The position numbers and the translations under genes were made by a program. From Brassica napus (Eukaryota; Streptophyta; Magnoliopsida; Brassicales; Brassicaceae), in NCBI RefSeq assembly GCF_020379485.1, contig NC_063448.1:21165726-21229725 (forward strand): DNA of 64,000 nucleotides, given 5' to 3'. How positions within the stretch are numbered: position 1 is the stretch's first letter; each line of letters starts with the position of its first letter. Positions 25,631-37,447 of this stretch are shown in pieces. The notes under the pieces were generated by a model. That model was not told where the DNA came from and ran no database searches. It was given only the letters and a program-made list of their open reading frames with translations.

Positions 25631-28600
25631 TTAACTATAAGGATCAGTGAACCAAAAATACAACTCTAAGAGAGAATGAGCATCAGTCGGGGAAGGAGGA
25701 AGAGAGAGCAGCCTGTCACGAAGCCCCCGGTCCACTTGCTTGAAGAAAAGCCCCGCCGGTAAGGAGACATCCCTGAAAATCCGAGCATTGCGCTCACGCC
25801 AAAGGCTATAGATCACAGCCTGGAGAATCAACTTCATGATGGGTCTAACCTGCGATGAGAACTGTCCCTGATATTGCGAGATCATGTTGACCGCAGCTGG
25901 AAGGTCCAAAGGAGGAACAGAGATAAACCTTCCGCAGTAACGGGTCCAGATAGCAACGGCGTAAGGACAGCCAAAGAAAAGATGGTTGTGGGACTCGATG
26001 CCATTAGCGCATAAGACACAGTTTGCAGGGACAGAGAGACCCCAAGAAATCAGGCGATCCTTAGTAGGGAGCCTGCCAAGCATAGACATCCACACAACGA
26101 AAGAGCAACGCAGAACTTCTTCCTTGAACCAAATTACATCATGCCATACTACTTCAGCTGATGAAGTTCTCAATCTATCCCAAGTTATTTGAGACGAAAA
26201 TTTATTAGCAAACCCACCAGATTGAATCCGCCATAGGTAGGTATCACCTCCCTTTTCAACCGATGGAACTGCAGTAGAAGATAAGACAATTTGTAGGGTG
26301 ACTGCATTCTCAGACCTTGCTGGAGGCAGGAACCATTCAACATTCCGGACAGCATCAGAGACAGAGGCAGAGTCAAGAACTTGAAGCTGCCTAGGACATG
26401 ATGAGAATAGCAGATATAGTGGACCCAAGTCTGTCCAATAATCATACCAAAAGGAGGCTCTTTGCCCATCACCAACAGCACAACGCAGAAACTGAGGAAG
26501 GATGTTTTTTAGCTGCAATATACCTCTGATCGTCGCAGAAAAACGCTGAGAATCCCTAACCAGCCAAAAGTTTTTATCACCGAAGCGATTATGAGACAGC
26601 CAGGCTACCCACAAGGAGCCGGAGTTGGAGAAAAAGTTCCATAACCGCTTCAATCTGAAGATTAACTCAAACTTTTCTAACTTTCTCAACCCTAAACCAC
26701 CTTCTTTTTTCGGTTTACAGATATCAGACCACGAGACGCGAGCTCCAGAGGCAGAAGAAGTCCTATTTTTCCAGAGAAAAGCTGAACAAAGAGAGTCTAC
26801 CTTTTCATAGAACCGTTTAGGGAGAACGAAGACGGAAATCCAGAAGTTGACCATTCCATAGAAGTATATGAGATGTACCTTTCCAGCAAAGGAGAGACAC
26901 TTCACAGTCCATGAGTGTAGCTTTGAAGTGATACGTTCCAGAAACGTCTGCAGCGTAGCCATAGCGATCCTCTTTGGGTCAAGAGGGAGACCGAGATACC
27001 GAGTGGGAAATGATCCCCACTTAAAACCCGACAAATCAGCAAGCACCGATGCATGAATATCAGTATAACCACCAAAGAATATCTCAGATTTGGCTTCATT
27101 CATATCAAGGCCTGACCACAACTTGAAAGAAGCCATTACTGATTTAATCCCATTAATTGAGAACCGAGAGCCATCAGAAAATACCAAGAGATCATCAGCA
27201 AAGAGCAAGTGAGTGAGACGCGGTGAAGTGCACAGGGGATGAAGACGGAACTCACCCTGCTGGTCTGCCCTGTTCAGCAAAATAGAGAGCACCTCCATGA
27301 CCATAATAAAGAGGTAAGGCGAGATACAATCACCCTGCCTTAACCCTTTTCTTCCCTCGAAAAACCCCGCTAACTCCCATTTAGTAATCTTCCATTCCTG
27401 AAGAATTCCGATACCGCTGCAATGACATCCCCCACCAACAATGTCCCAAGATGATCTTATGAACTCCATAGAATAGCCGTCAGGGCCATAGCTCTTATTC
27501 AATGGCATAGAAAATATTGTTGCTTTTATCTCAGCCTCGAGCACACTTCTAGACAGGTATGCTTGCTGGATATCCGTGCAGCGGAATGGAAGAAGATCTT
27601 GTAACTCTGATAGAGGGGCCATAGAGACAGGGAGATCAGTGGTGCCTAGGATGGACTGAAAGTACGAAGCAGAATGGGACTTTATGTCATCTGCAGTGAA
27701 GATGAGCTGGTCATTCTGATCTTTCAAGAAGTGAATGTGGTTTCTGGTTGCATGCTGTGATACAGTTCGGTGATAAAACACAGTTTTCCTATCCCCGACA
27801 TCAGCCCATTGCACCCTAGAGCGTTGTCTGTAGAATTTTCCTTCTGTTGTAAGTAGAATATTTAATTCAGCCCTCTGAGAATGCTCCCCCCTTGCTGTAA
27901 CAATATCAGGAGAAGTAAGCAACGCACGCTGCAGCGAATCAACCACTGCTGATTTCTCACGAACTCGCTGAGAGATACCACTATAGTTGCGTTTATTCAG
28001 ACCACGAAGCATTGGTTTGAGGAGCTTGAAGGATCTAACCAGTTTGAACTGATTTGTGCCCACAATCTGATTAAATTGCCATCCTTCCCTAACCAAGTCA
28101 GCGTACTGAGGATGATCAATGACGTGGTGGAAGAATTTAAAAGGCTTACAAACTTGTCTTCTGAGAGATGGGACGCGGAATAAGCAGGGGGCATGATCAG
28201 ATTGACTTGGGTCCAAGAAGTCCGCATACGCATCAGGAAAAGAATCAGACCACTGCTGATTAATGAAAGCGTGATCAATATTTGTAGAGATAGGGTCATC
28301 ATCCTGATTATTTCTCCAAGTAAAGGGAACACCTTTCGCTTGTGCTTCAAACAACTCAGCTTCCTGAAGCGCAAGATTTATATCCTCTATTCCCGAAGTG
28401 TCAACCCGAGCAGTGGTTAGAATGGTGACTAATATGCAGAATCTGGTTAAAGTCTCCAAGAACAGCCCACAGACAATGAGAAACCGGAGTAGAGGCATTT
28501 AAGGCCACAAGACCCGAGAGAAGAGAACTGCGGTCCTCCAATAAGTTGAACCCGTAAACAAAAGTGACCGTGATGTTAACATTTTCAGAAGGAATAGAAA

Positions 28601-28874
28601 TACCACAAGTCATAGACTGATCTATCACTTGATAAACAAAAACCGTAACACGAGGATCCCAAACAAGAACAATCCGTCCTGCATCATTCTCCTCATAGTT
28701 TCCAAAAAACTTCCATCCCTGAGGAATTGCACGCATTATACGCTCCTTATTAGCTTCCAAAATATGTGTCTCCAAAAAAGCTTCGAAAAAAGGTTTATGG
28801 ATATTAATCCAATCCTTAATCATGGTGTGGCGTCTATCACTATTAAGTCCACGAACATTCCACGCAAAAAACAT
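25631..28874 (-). pseudogene. LINE ORF2: endonuclease and reverse transcriptase, deleted core
   Basis: 28874-28401 encodes the start of an apurinic-type endonuclease (FFAWNVRGLNSDRR, FFEAFLETHI, LGDFNQIL). After a frame change near 28420 the frame 28498-25631 holds the endonuclease end (FTWRNNQ, SQSDHAPCLF), then the linker and the reverse transcriptase. The latter begins normally (KSYGPDGYSMEFIRSSWDIV) but after GILQEWKITK jumps to FFEGRKGLRQGDCISPYLF. The palm segment that normally lies between, with the first catalytic Asp (motif A), is missing. The FADD box (LTHLLFADDLLVFSD) and the zf-RVT/C-terminal region (PANCVLCANGIESHNHLFFGC) remain. The product could not polymerise DNA. Confidence 0.92.
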
Positions 28875-28889
28875 TATTAATGTTGGGGT

Positions 28890-30237
28890 TTAGGCTTTTG
28901 TGACCTTGCGGCCACACTTCCTATTATTAACTAGGAAGAAAGATTTCTCAGCTTCTTCAGAATGACCAGTACCCTCAGCATAAACACTGCCTAAGCTGAT
29001 GGACTGGCCCAATTCAATATTCTCGGCACCCTCTTTTGCTTCACCTTCCTCCTCTTGATTCTCAGCCACATTACAGACCGCAGGCTCAACCATCGTAGCT
29101 TCTGAGGGTTCTATAGTCACATCACCCATAACCCCATGAGAAGACTTAGAACTTTCTCCAGTAGCACATGGAATCGTTCCAGCAGTGACCGTCTCTGACG
29201 TAACCAAGCCATCATCACCACCCTCACCAGCAACAAGGCTACCATCAGACTCGGGCTCTACCTTAGAGTCAACAATCTTATCATTATCAGAGCTCAAGTG
29301 ACTGGCAAGAGAAGCTCCTTCTGCTTCACATTGAACGTCCTGAAAAGTAACTGGTCCTTTTGCGACAATATTTGTATCATCTTCTTGAAATTTAATCGCT
29401 CGTGAACGACTCGGTCTGGACTTAGAGCGCCTACGGGAGGATTCCTTGTCATTTTTCTTTGGAGGTGGTCCCTCATGGTTAGTTGTAGCAGCTCCAACTC
29501 TACAGTCCTCCTTCTTATGCCCATACTTCCCACAATTGTCACACTTCAATGGAAGCCATGGATAAGATACATCAATTAGGACCTCTCTCCCGTTAGAGAA
29601 CCCAGAAGGAATGAGACCCGAGAGAAACAAACATTGGCACTCCTGCAATATTCCAGCAAGATCGCAAGAGCAGTGTTTCGCGGGTTTTAGGATTTGTAAC
29701 CTTCAGAAGGAATGAGCCTTGACCAATGCTATGGACATAGATTCTCGGACCAGACTTGGCCCATACAGCATTTATTACCCCGATGATCCTACCCATTGGT
29801 GGGACATCGCTATGAAACCGAGCAAACAAGTAATCTTTGAACTCCTCCTTAGCTGCAGCGATATTTTCATCTGGGATAAGCACGAAGAGGGCACCAGAAA
29901 CGTGTTCAGTGGGGGTTCCAAGCTCTTTGAGATCAGATGAACTCTTAAAAACAGAGGCATAATTTCTAACTAGCTCGAGAGCCGGAGCAGCAACAACCGA
30001 AGGCAAAGGAGCAGAGTTACCATCAATAGGTTGGGAACCCATTTCCAAAGATGCTGATGGAGGTATTGGACCCGACAAAGACGAATCCATAACCAGCGAC
30101 AGGGACACAGCACCAGCCACGAGGGCTGGAGAAAAAGGTAGAGACTTGTGGGGGTTAACAGAACAACTAATAACAGAGACCGCTCCAAGTACGTCTCCCT
30201 GTATATTTAAATCTGAAAAATATGCAGAATCGGCCAA
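28890..30237 (-). pseudogene. LINE ORF1: DUF4283 and zinc knuckle protein
   Basis: Starts MADSAYFSDLN at 30237. The DUF4283 region includes ARFHSDVPPMGRIIGVINAV, IGQGSFLLKV and LLRSCWNIAGVPMFV. A frame change near 29620 leads to the 29648 frame, which continues through a CCHC knuckle (CDNCGKYGHKKEDC), an Arg/Ser-rich basic region (SSRRRSKSRPSRSR) and an acidic Ser/Glu-rich tail. In plant L1 elements this is the RNA-binding partner of ORF2. Confidence 0.9.
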
Positions 30238-30240
30238 TTT

Positions 30241-30565
30241 GGGGATGTTGGTTTGTGTCAGTCTATAACAATCATCTCACATCATTTAAGAAGTTGAACG
30301 ATACTATTCTTAGTCTAGGTTCGAGAAGAAATCAAGAAGTTTGAATCATTTTCACGAGTACATAACCAAATAGATCCAGTTGGAAAATAATATTAAACAC
30401 CTCAAATCCTCCAGAAAACAGTTCACATCCAAAACAGTAAAACCAAACATGCGACCAAACTTTCGGTTTTGACACATGAGAGATCACTGGAACCTAGATT
30501 CACGCGTGCATGACGGCAAAAGACAAGAACAAGTGAATCCCACTACTGGTCTAACAATAGCTTCA
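30241..30565. other. 3' flank of the SGS-domain gene
   Basis: Non-coding; it should contain the 3' UTR and poly(A) signals of the minus-strand gene. No other feature. Confidence 0.5.
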
Positions 30566-31900
30566 TTACAGACCTTTTAAAGAATCTCCAGCTTTGCCTG
30601 ACCTAGCATCTGTCCAAGCTTTGGCTATTGTCTTCTTCATCTCTTCATCTCCTCCCTCGTACATGTTCTGCACAAATATTTCACCCGAAAAAAAAAGAAA
30701 CAAACCATAAGCAAAAACCAATGAGAAGGTATCTCAACCTCACTAAAAAGAAAAGAGGCTAACCTTCATCATGTCCATGATTCCAGCCATTGGGTCTTTC
30801 TCTTTCTCGAGACTTGGCTTAATCTGAACAAAAAAACCACAATGATCATTAACATTAGTTTCACCAGACAAAAAAAAAAAGCCACCACCATATGATGTTA
30901 TTGAAGCTGAAGAGGTTTCTTTACCTTGTCTTCTTTGTAGTGTATGTCCATCCAGTTTCCTCTCGAAGACTTGAACATAGTGACAACTATCCTCTTAGGC
31001 TTTACAAGCACTTTGCACTTCTCGGGGACGATCTCTTTGTGCAACTTCGGGATTGCACATCGGTAGTTCTTCCCTTGAAGATCATGGATTTTGACATCCA
31101 AAGACATTGGCTTGAACTCAGCTTCAACCTTGTCTTCATCAACACCTTCCAAAGATATGTAAACCTAGAAAGAAAATAAAAGGCAGAAACAAGAAAGCTC
31201 ACTACAGAACCAGAGAAAAGCATATGACAGTCACGAAATCGAATCAAAAATCACAGCTTCACCTTGACTTTTTCGTTGTCTTGATCCCAGCTGAACGTTC
31301 CGAGAGTTGCATAATTCGCTGCAGGAGAAACCGGTTTAACCGAAGAAGAAACAGGTACGGGAACCGCCGGTTCGACCTCTGGCTTTGCATTTGAAACGCT
31401 TGCCGACTCTCTCAGCTACAAAAAATAAAGATATCATTACACTGTCAGGGATCAAAGTAGTCCATCTTCTCAGTAAAAGAGATTGCTTTGTGATTTTTTT
31501 TTTTTTTGACAACAGAATGAACATAGTATCGACACAACCACTAGAGACTTTCCAACTCGAATCCAAAGGGACAGATTCATAAGATTTCAACATAAGACAC
31601 AAAAACCCTGTTTCACTGTCTAGTCTCCAGCAACTGACACACACACACACGCAAGGACAGAGATTGAAATGGTTCTTCTCGGAATTCCACTATTACAGAG
31701 TCCTACTACATTTCAGGTTTGTCGAAAGATAGAGGAGACAACATAACACTTAAGAAACACACGATTGTGGCGAAAAAGGGATTTGGTACCTTCTCCAAAT
31801 TGCAAATCTCGGAACTGATGAGATTGAGAACACGAGGTCTCTTGGCGATGTTCTGGAGTTGTCTGAGTTCTTCCAAATCTAGCACAACTTCTTCCGCCAT
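30566..31900 (-). CDS. CS and SGS domain protein (CacyBP/SIP-like), five exons
   Basis: Minus-strand exons 31900-31790, 31415-31263, 31164-30925, 30823-30764 and 30667-30566, all with GT..AG introns, encode 221 residues. Residues 1-37 are an N-terminal helix (MAEEVVLDLEELRQLQN). Residues 38-70 form a Pro/Val/Ser linker. A p23-like CS domain runs from about 71 to 160 (LGTFSWDQDNEKVKVYISLE, YRCAIPKLHKEIVPEKCKVL, VTMFKSSRGNWMDIHY). The SGS region follows (KEKDPMAGIMDMMKNMYEGG, IAKAWTDARSGKAGDSLKGL). The architecture is that of calcyclin-binding/SIP-type proteins, which link Hsp90/SGT1-type chaperones and ubiquitin ligases; the plant role is not firmly known. I identify it as the homologue of Arabidopsis At1g30070 (from memory). 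Frame and splice sites are intact. Confidence 0.94.
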
Positions 31901-32489
31901 CGATAAATAATCTTTGAGCAGTCTTCCCAAGCAAACGAAACGTGTTACAATCTGCTCAGAGAAGGTTGCAGATAATAATATACCGCACCAATGAGAAGGG
32001 AACGAGAGCCTTGTGGAAAGTACTAGAAGAAGCCTTTATTGTTATAGGGCTTGATTAAGCTAATTGGGCTCTGTTCTTTTCAAACATATCCAAGCCCAAT
32101 TTACTTTTCACTTTTTACTATCGCACACGGATCACTGCGATAAAAAGAAAACAAATCACACAGTGAATTGGAAGAGTCTTTACTCAGTTGACCAAAAAAA
32201 AAAAAAAGCAAGAGTCTTACTCCTACTCCTACTCCTACTCCTACTCCTAATAGTGTAAATCGAAGAATAATGGCAAATGCTTTAATGAGGCAAAATCCAT
32301 TCTGTCATATTCTTGCATATTCTCATTAATGAGGCAAAATTCATACTTTTATCTATTCTCATACTCTTCATATCAATGGTTAATATCGAAAGTAGCCCAT
32401 CTCTTCGGCTTCACCAAGTACTCAAAATATTCCTCAAAATTAATCGAGTTATGGGGCCCGCTCATTCCCCTTCTTTGTATCTCTCATTC
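31901..32489. other. Upstream region of the SGS-domain gene
   Basis: Contains AGCCCAATT/GGGCTT words close to the gene (32048-32100), which are common plant promoter elements of housekeeping genes, and a pure TCCTAC hexanucleotide run at 32218-32248. No coding sequence. Confidence 0.5.
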
Positions 32490-32870
32490 CTCCGTCGAGT
32501 TTCTTCGCTTTCATCGAAAGAATCGGGAGAAATCTGATCGATTGAATTGAGTTTAAATCACTCTGTGGGTTTCGTCGCTTTCATCGAGAGATCAGAGAAA
32601 TCAATCTCGATTGAATAGAGTTCACTCAATCGGGTTTACTCACTTTCATCGAGAGATTCAGAGGATTCTAGATTAAATAATCACTATGTCGGGTTTACTC
32701 GCTTTGATCAAGAGAATCAGAGAAATCACGATTGAATTGAGTTCAAATCACTCCGTCTCCTCGCTTTCATCGAGAGAATCAGAGAATTCTAGATTGAATT
32801 GAGTTCAAATCAACTTGTACTTTCCTCGCTTGGATCATTGAGCTATTGATTTCCAACTCAATTCAACTTC
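32490..32870. repeat. Degenerate minisatellite, unit about 60-65 bp
   Basis: About five diverged units repeat the pattern TCGCTTTCATCGAGAGA, AATCAGAGAA, TTCTAGATTGAATTGAG, TTCAAATCACTC. The array ends in ACTTCAGGTAAATTC, a good splice donor context, so it may be a repeated 5' leader exon. Confidence 0.8.
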
Positions 32871-33265
32871 AGGTAAATTCAGCGTTCTCTTGGTATGTAT
32901 CTTAAATATTTGTAAAACCTCATGTTTTGAATCCACCATACATGATTTACAAGATTTGTAGTTGTGATATTAGATAGATAGATGATTCATATTTGTGTTC
33001 ACAATGAACTAATCGGGAATCAGTGTAGATGGTCTGTCTATTAAGGGAATCCTCCTATTAGGGAATTGGATAATCAACAACTAGTATAATAATCATAAAA
33101 AAATGATAGAATGTCGGGAATCAAAGCTGATTATTATTGTGAATTGAAGAGGATAAACAACTAGAACTGCAAACTTGGTAAGACTTGGTTAGATTAGACA
33201 GTAAAACTGTAAAGCTTAGTTACACACAAAATTGTGTAACAAAGTATAACTTAGTATAATTTTAA
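32871..33265. other. Intergenic sequence before the MULE
   Basis: AT-rich. The word GTATAACTTAGTATAATTTT stands at 33244 and again at 34708, just beyond the other end of the MULE. Confidence 0.4.
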
Positions 33266-33409
33266 GGGAAAAAAGTTTGTTTAACCCTAATTCATCAGTT
33301 TATTACTAGAATGACTCTAATTTTTTTTTTAAATTACTAGAGTTTAAATTTTATACCTATTTTACCCTGAATTCTTTTGTAATCAAAAATAATAATTACG
33401 AAAATACCA

Positions 33410-33860
33410 TTACTCACAGACTTATTTTGTCCATGTTTTATATAGCCACAGACTTATTTTTATTTTTATTTGGCCACAGATTTATCTTTAACTCTATAGA
33501 CTTAATTAGATTTCTACAGTTTTATTTTGATATATCTGTCGTGTTTGGTCACAGATTTATTAAATATTCACAGATTTAATTTCTTTGGCCACAAATTTAC
33601 TTATTTTTGACAGAATTATATAGGATTCGATAGATTTGTTTTTCCTTTGGCCACCGATTTTTCTAATTTTGACAGATTTATTTGAGTTTTAACAGATTTA
33701 TTATCATCTGACCACAAATTAACTTAATTTTGACAGATTTAATATGAATTTGACAAATTTGTTTATCTTTTGACCACATATTTAACTACAATTTGACAGA
33801 TTTTTTTTTACTTTGGCGACAGATTTAATAATTCTTTGGCCACAAATTAATTAAATTTAT
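33410..33860. repeat. Degenerate GGCCACAGATTTATT repeats
   Basis: About a dozen diverged copies of GGCCACAGATTTAT alternate with TTGACAGATTTATTT across 450 bases of the MULE. They resemble a decayed minisatellite in its 5' region. Confidence 0.75.
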
Positions 33861-34115
33861 TTAACCAAACTGGTGTATGAAAACCGGATTTAACCATTAG
33901 ATTCTGATTTTTAAAACAATACAGATATGTCAATTAAATTAAACCGAAATCTTTCTACCCAACAAACTAAATTAAATAAACCGAAATGAATTAAGTAAAC
34001 CAAAACTTAATTTAAACCAAGAAGGAAAAAAACCCTAATGTACAAACCAACCATCACGTCTTCTTCTTCAACGAGAGGTTACGTTTCTTGTGTCATTGAG
34101 TTTCTTTTTTCACTT

Positions 34116-34466
34116 ATGGCTCAAGTAAAAATTATTTGCTGTAAATGGATACATGGAAAACCCAAATGGTTATTCGGTGTTGATAAAGGAAAGAAAAGCA
34201 AGATAATACCAGTGAACCACAAAACAAGCTACGAAGAATTTGTTCATATGGTGATCAGAGCGCACAATGTTGATACGGAGATTTACGACGTTGAGTTGAG
34301 CTACATGTATCCAAAGAAAGTTTTGCTAACATTACCGCAAAAGACACCGCCTATAGATATTGGAAATCAAAGGCAATTTAATGGATTTTTGGAACAAGTT
34401 AAAACATATGCAATTCATAGCCACTCATATGCCCATATTTGTAAGTTGTTTAATGGATTTTTGTGA
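34116..34466 (+). pseudogene. MURA-type transposase N-terminal fragment
   Basis: The frame from ATG 34116 reads MAQVKIICCKWIHGKPKWLF and continues with VDKGKKSKIIPVNHKTSYEE and MYPKKVLLTLPQ to a stop at 34464-34466. This resembles the N-terminal portion common to plant MULE transposases; an in-frame ATG at 34038 gives a longer product, but the family usually starts MAQVK. The DNA-binding, DDE and SWIM parts are all absent. The frame of 116 codons is open, so a short protein could be made. Confidence 0.6.
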
Positions 34467-34695
34467 ATGTTTTTTTTTCTGTCAACGTACTACGAAAGGA
34501 AACACTATTTTATTTTTCTTTAGTTTTTAAACTTGTTAATGAATTAAATTGATAATGGCAATATTGTAGTAAAGAAGAACTATTGGGGTTATTTGGTCTT
34601 TATGTACCTATATTCAGATTTGTTGATTACATAGAGTTAAACTAGTAATTAATTAAAAGATTAGGGTTAATCTAAGTAATTTTCTCTAATTTTAA

Positions 34696-35636
34696 TAGCA
34701 TAACTGTATAACTTAGTATAATTTTGATGGTATATGATTGTTGGTGCTCCTGAATAATAGAACCAGTGTTTGTAGTCCCCATAGATGGATCAAGAACACA
34801 ACGTAAATGCGATCGTTGTTTCTGGCAATGTGCAGCTTGGGACTTCTGCAATGAAATTCATTTGACTGCTCGTGACTCGCTAATTGGAGATTAGTTATGT
34901 GCTTATGAGTTATGACATGTAATTTTTATCTATTTTTACTAAGTTTATGTAAAATACATTTCACATTATGTAATGTCTCTAGTTTTTCTCTATAAACTCA
35001 TCTTCTTTTTTTTTATTTTAACTTCAATAAATATATCAATAACAACACTGTATCCAAAAAAGAACATATTGCAAATGTAAAAAATACAATCAAAATTAGT
35101 TGAACTTTTACTAAGTTTTATAGTTACTAAAAAAGCTACTTAGTTCAACTTAGATTACTTTGTAAATGATAGAATCTATATTAGTTGAAGTTTTACAGTC
35201 ACATCAAGTCTTACTAATTTTTCGGAACTTATGGAGAAAGAGATCCAAATTTTATGGGCCGGGTCTGGATTGTCCGCGAAATATCCTTGGTTGGCTTGTA
35301 ATTATGCAAGTTTCTTTTGGTTTCGTGGTCTTTTGCTAATTTTTCGGATTAAAATAAAGTGTTATTTAATTAACTTTTTGATCAGGAGTATCACATAATT
35401 TTTTTTTTCTGGCAGGAGCTCCTCAGCATTTGATTCGTGCAAATCCACTTTTTATTTAAAGAGAAGCATTTTTTAAAATTAACTTTTGTCTAGTAATTTA
35501 TTTACAAGTAGTGTCATCAGCACATGCTTCCTTAGCTTTCAATTTTCATAAACCAACACTTACTACACAAATTACAATATATACCATTAGTAATTATATA
35601 ATATATTGTTATTAATAAAATGACTACACATAGAGA
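34696..35636. other. Intergenic sequence
   Basis: AT-rich. A short frame near 34760-34890 (PVFVVPIDGSRTQRKCDRCF) could be a gene relic, but I do not recognise it. Confidence 0.35.
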
Positions 35637-36633
35637 TGTCAGACGGGTCAACCCTCGTCCAAGTAGACCAATCCATAGCGGGTTCAACTTTTATGCGGAC
35701 TGCATGGGTCGGCCCGCTGCGAGCTGAGTTTGTATCTATATGTCCAAGCCCGCCCTGTCTAGATAAGCGGTTTTGCAGGCCAACCTGCGGGTTCAAAATA
35801 TAATATGTAGTTTTCATGATATGAATATCATTTTATAATATGTTATGTAGTTTTATGATATAAATGTCATTTTAGAATGAATGTGACTTATAAAAGAATT
35901 TTTTTTTTTTTTGTAAATGATATACATTAGTGCATTAAATTGAAAAAATATATATTTAAAATAGAAAGGTAAGAGAATTCTAAATAAAATGAGAGAGTAT
36001 AAACAAATATATTTTATAACACTCTTATCAATTAAATTATTTACATATAATACGTTTATTTTTAATTATCATCCAACATATGTGTTCAAAAATTAACAAA
36101 ATTGAGAATAACTAATTCATTACTATATAATGAATTGAAACAGAAAAGTAAAAAATCATCCATAAACCTATATCAGCTGATACAAAGCAACTGAAAGTTA
36201 AAGTGTTAAAATATTTGATTGCAAGATTCACTTTTTTTTTTGTTTGCTGTAATAATTAAATTCCAAAGTTCCTGAAAGAAACATAAAACCTAATTTATGT
36301 TGTACAAATATGAAATGCGATTTTATTTAAATGTCTTGTTCATGCTTGTTTTTTTTTCTTTTTGTATTTTAAATGGCTTAAAATTATTTGTTATAGATAA
36401 CAAAATATTTAAGAGAACATGTGTCTCAAGTTGTTCATAATTTTTATATTCTATCAAAAATTCATTGTTTACGAAATGTTAAGTGGGCCGACCCGCGTCC
36501 AAGTAGCCCAACCCGCAGCGGATTCAGTACTTGGATCTGTGTGCTTGGCCCGCCGCGGGTTGCGGTTTGTATATATATGTCCAGACCCATCCACTAGTGG
36601 GCTATTTTGACATAACCCGCAGGTTGCGTTCTA
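35637..36633. repeat. Pair of GC-rich direct repeats about 840 bp apart
   Basis: 35637-35800 and 36481-36633 share the order CGTCCAAGTAG(A/C)CCAA, GCGG(G/A)TTCA, GGCCCGC, TTTGTAT.TATATGTCCA and CCTGCGGGTT or CCCGCAGGTT. The intervening sequence is AT-rich and includes a 54 bp tandem pair (TATGTAGTTTT.ATGATAT, 35805-35870). They may be the two ends of a non-autonomous transposon, but I could not define termini. Confidence 0.6.
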
Positions 36634-37059
36634 CCTTGGATCTACATATATTTCCTCAACAAGACAACTTGTCTTGGCTTCTTTTGCAAGATCTGTTATT
36701 TCTTTCATGGATACACCGACCAAAATTTTGCCATGGATTGATTGAATTCAAAATACGACAATTTAGAAAGTTGCACGATTCAAGAATCCGATAAAAGGAT
36801 GAAGTTATAATGATGGTTTTGGTTATGTTGGCTACTTTTATCATCTTGGAGTATAATATTTGATAAACCGGAGCTCGCCGGTCAAGAAGGCCACGACACC
36901 ACCGGAGTATATTATATAGTTTATGATCCGTGATGTCTGTTCCGTCTCTGAACTCCACGTAGCATATGGGTTTTGATATTAGTAAAGTTTTGGCATAGAA
37001 GATGTTGATAAAATGCTAATTTTTATTTATGTTATAACATGTTGTTGTTGATTCTGCAA
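36634..37059. other. Unassigned sequence
   Basis: Open frames on both strands are short and unrecognised. The minus strand near 36850-36940 has a modest GC rise, but no domain is visible. Confidence 0.35.
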
Positions 37060-37447
37060 TGTCGACTATTCCATCGACGCAGCTTATTTATTTAAGGACA
37101 TGGATTGTAGTAGAAGGTGTGTTAAGACAACCATTGGCTGCTTCTACAAAACATGTAATCGAGCTTGAAAAAGATAAGCTTCTTCATTTAGGAACAGTGG
37201 ACCCATAGAAGTCTCCATTGTCGAAGAAGCAGTTTCCTCTGCATTTGCTTAGAGACCTATCTCATTTTCAGGCCCCGCACAACAGCAGTGAATCTATATT
37301 TCAACATTTTTGGCAGCTCGTTTTATTTTCTTCTTAACTGATATATATTTGTATTCTGTTTTTGGTGAAGGTTGGGTCGATGACTCGAGTCCACAATGCG
37401 CTAACCTTAGCGAGACGCACATTATTTCAGTATAATGGGTTTTCGTA
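37060..37447 (+). pseudogene. Asparaginyl-tRNA synthetase pseudogene, left part
   Basis: Two exons (about 37060-37287 and 37371-37447) match a cytosolic AsnRS of the plant SYNC2 type: IELEKDKLLHLGTVDP, SPLSKKQFPLHLLRDLSHF, then VGSMTRVHNALTLARRTLF and QYNGFSY. An in-frame TAG stands at 37206 and an extra T near 37268 shifts the frame. The sequence is broken off at 37447 and resumes at 44742 without loss of a base. The N-terminal anticodon domain and most of the catalytic core are missing. Confidence 0.8.

Larger units (their letters stand above)
25486..30240 (-). mobile_element. L1-type LINE retrotransposon, nearly full length
   Basis: Minus-strand order is ORF1 (DUF4283 plus CCHC knuckle), then ORF2 (endonuclease, reverse transcriptase, zf-RVT). 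A run of T at about 25486-25497 is the poly(A) tail on the minus strand and marks the 3' end. The 5' end lies at or slightly beyond 30240. I could not find a convincing target duplication. Frame breaks near 29620 and 28420 and a deletion in the reverse transcriptase show it is dead. Its 5' side is about 330 bases beyond the stop codon of the SGS-domain gene, on the same strand. Confidence 0.93.
33266..34686. mobile_element. Short Mutator-like element with MURA N-terminus
   Basis: Perfect nine-base duplication TAATTTTAA flanks the element (33257-33265 and 34687-34695). The ends are imperfect inverted repeats: the left one begins GGGAAAAAAGTTTGTTTAACC, and the inverse of the right one begins GAGAAAATTACTTAGATTAACC; both continue with CTAAT and an ACTAG(A/T) stretch for about 60 bases. 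Inside lies a transposase N-terminal fragment and a repeat-rich segment. At 1421 bp it is a deletion derivative. Confidence 0.85.

Noticed and set aside
36656..36958. Minus-strand 100-codon frame
   Set aside because: No family resemblance, AT-rich codons, and no splice or promoter context.
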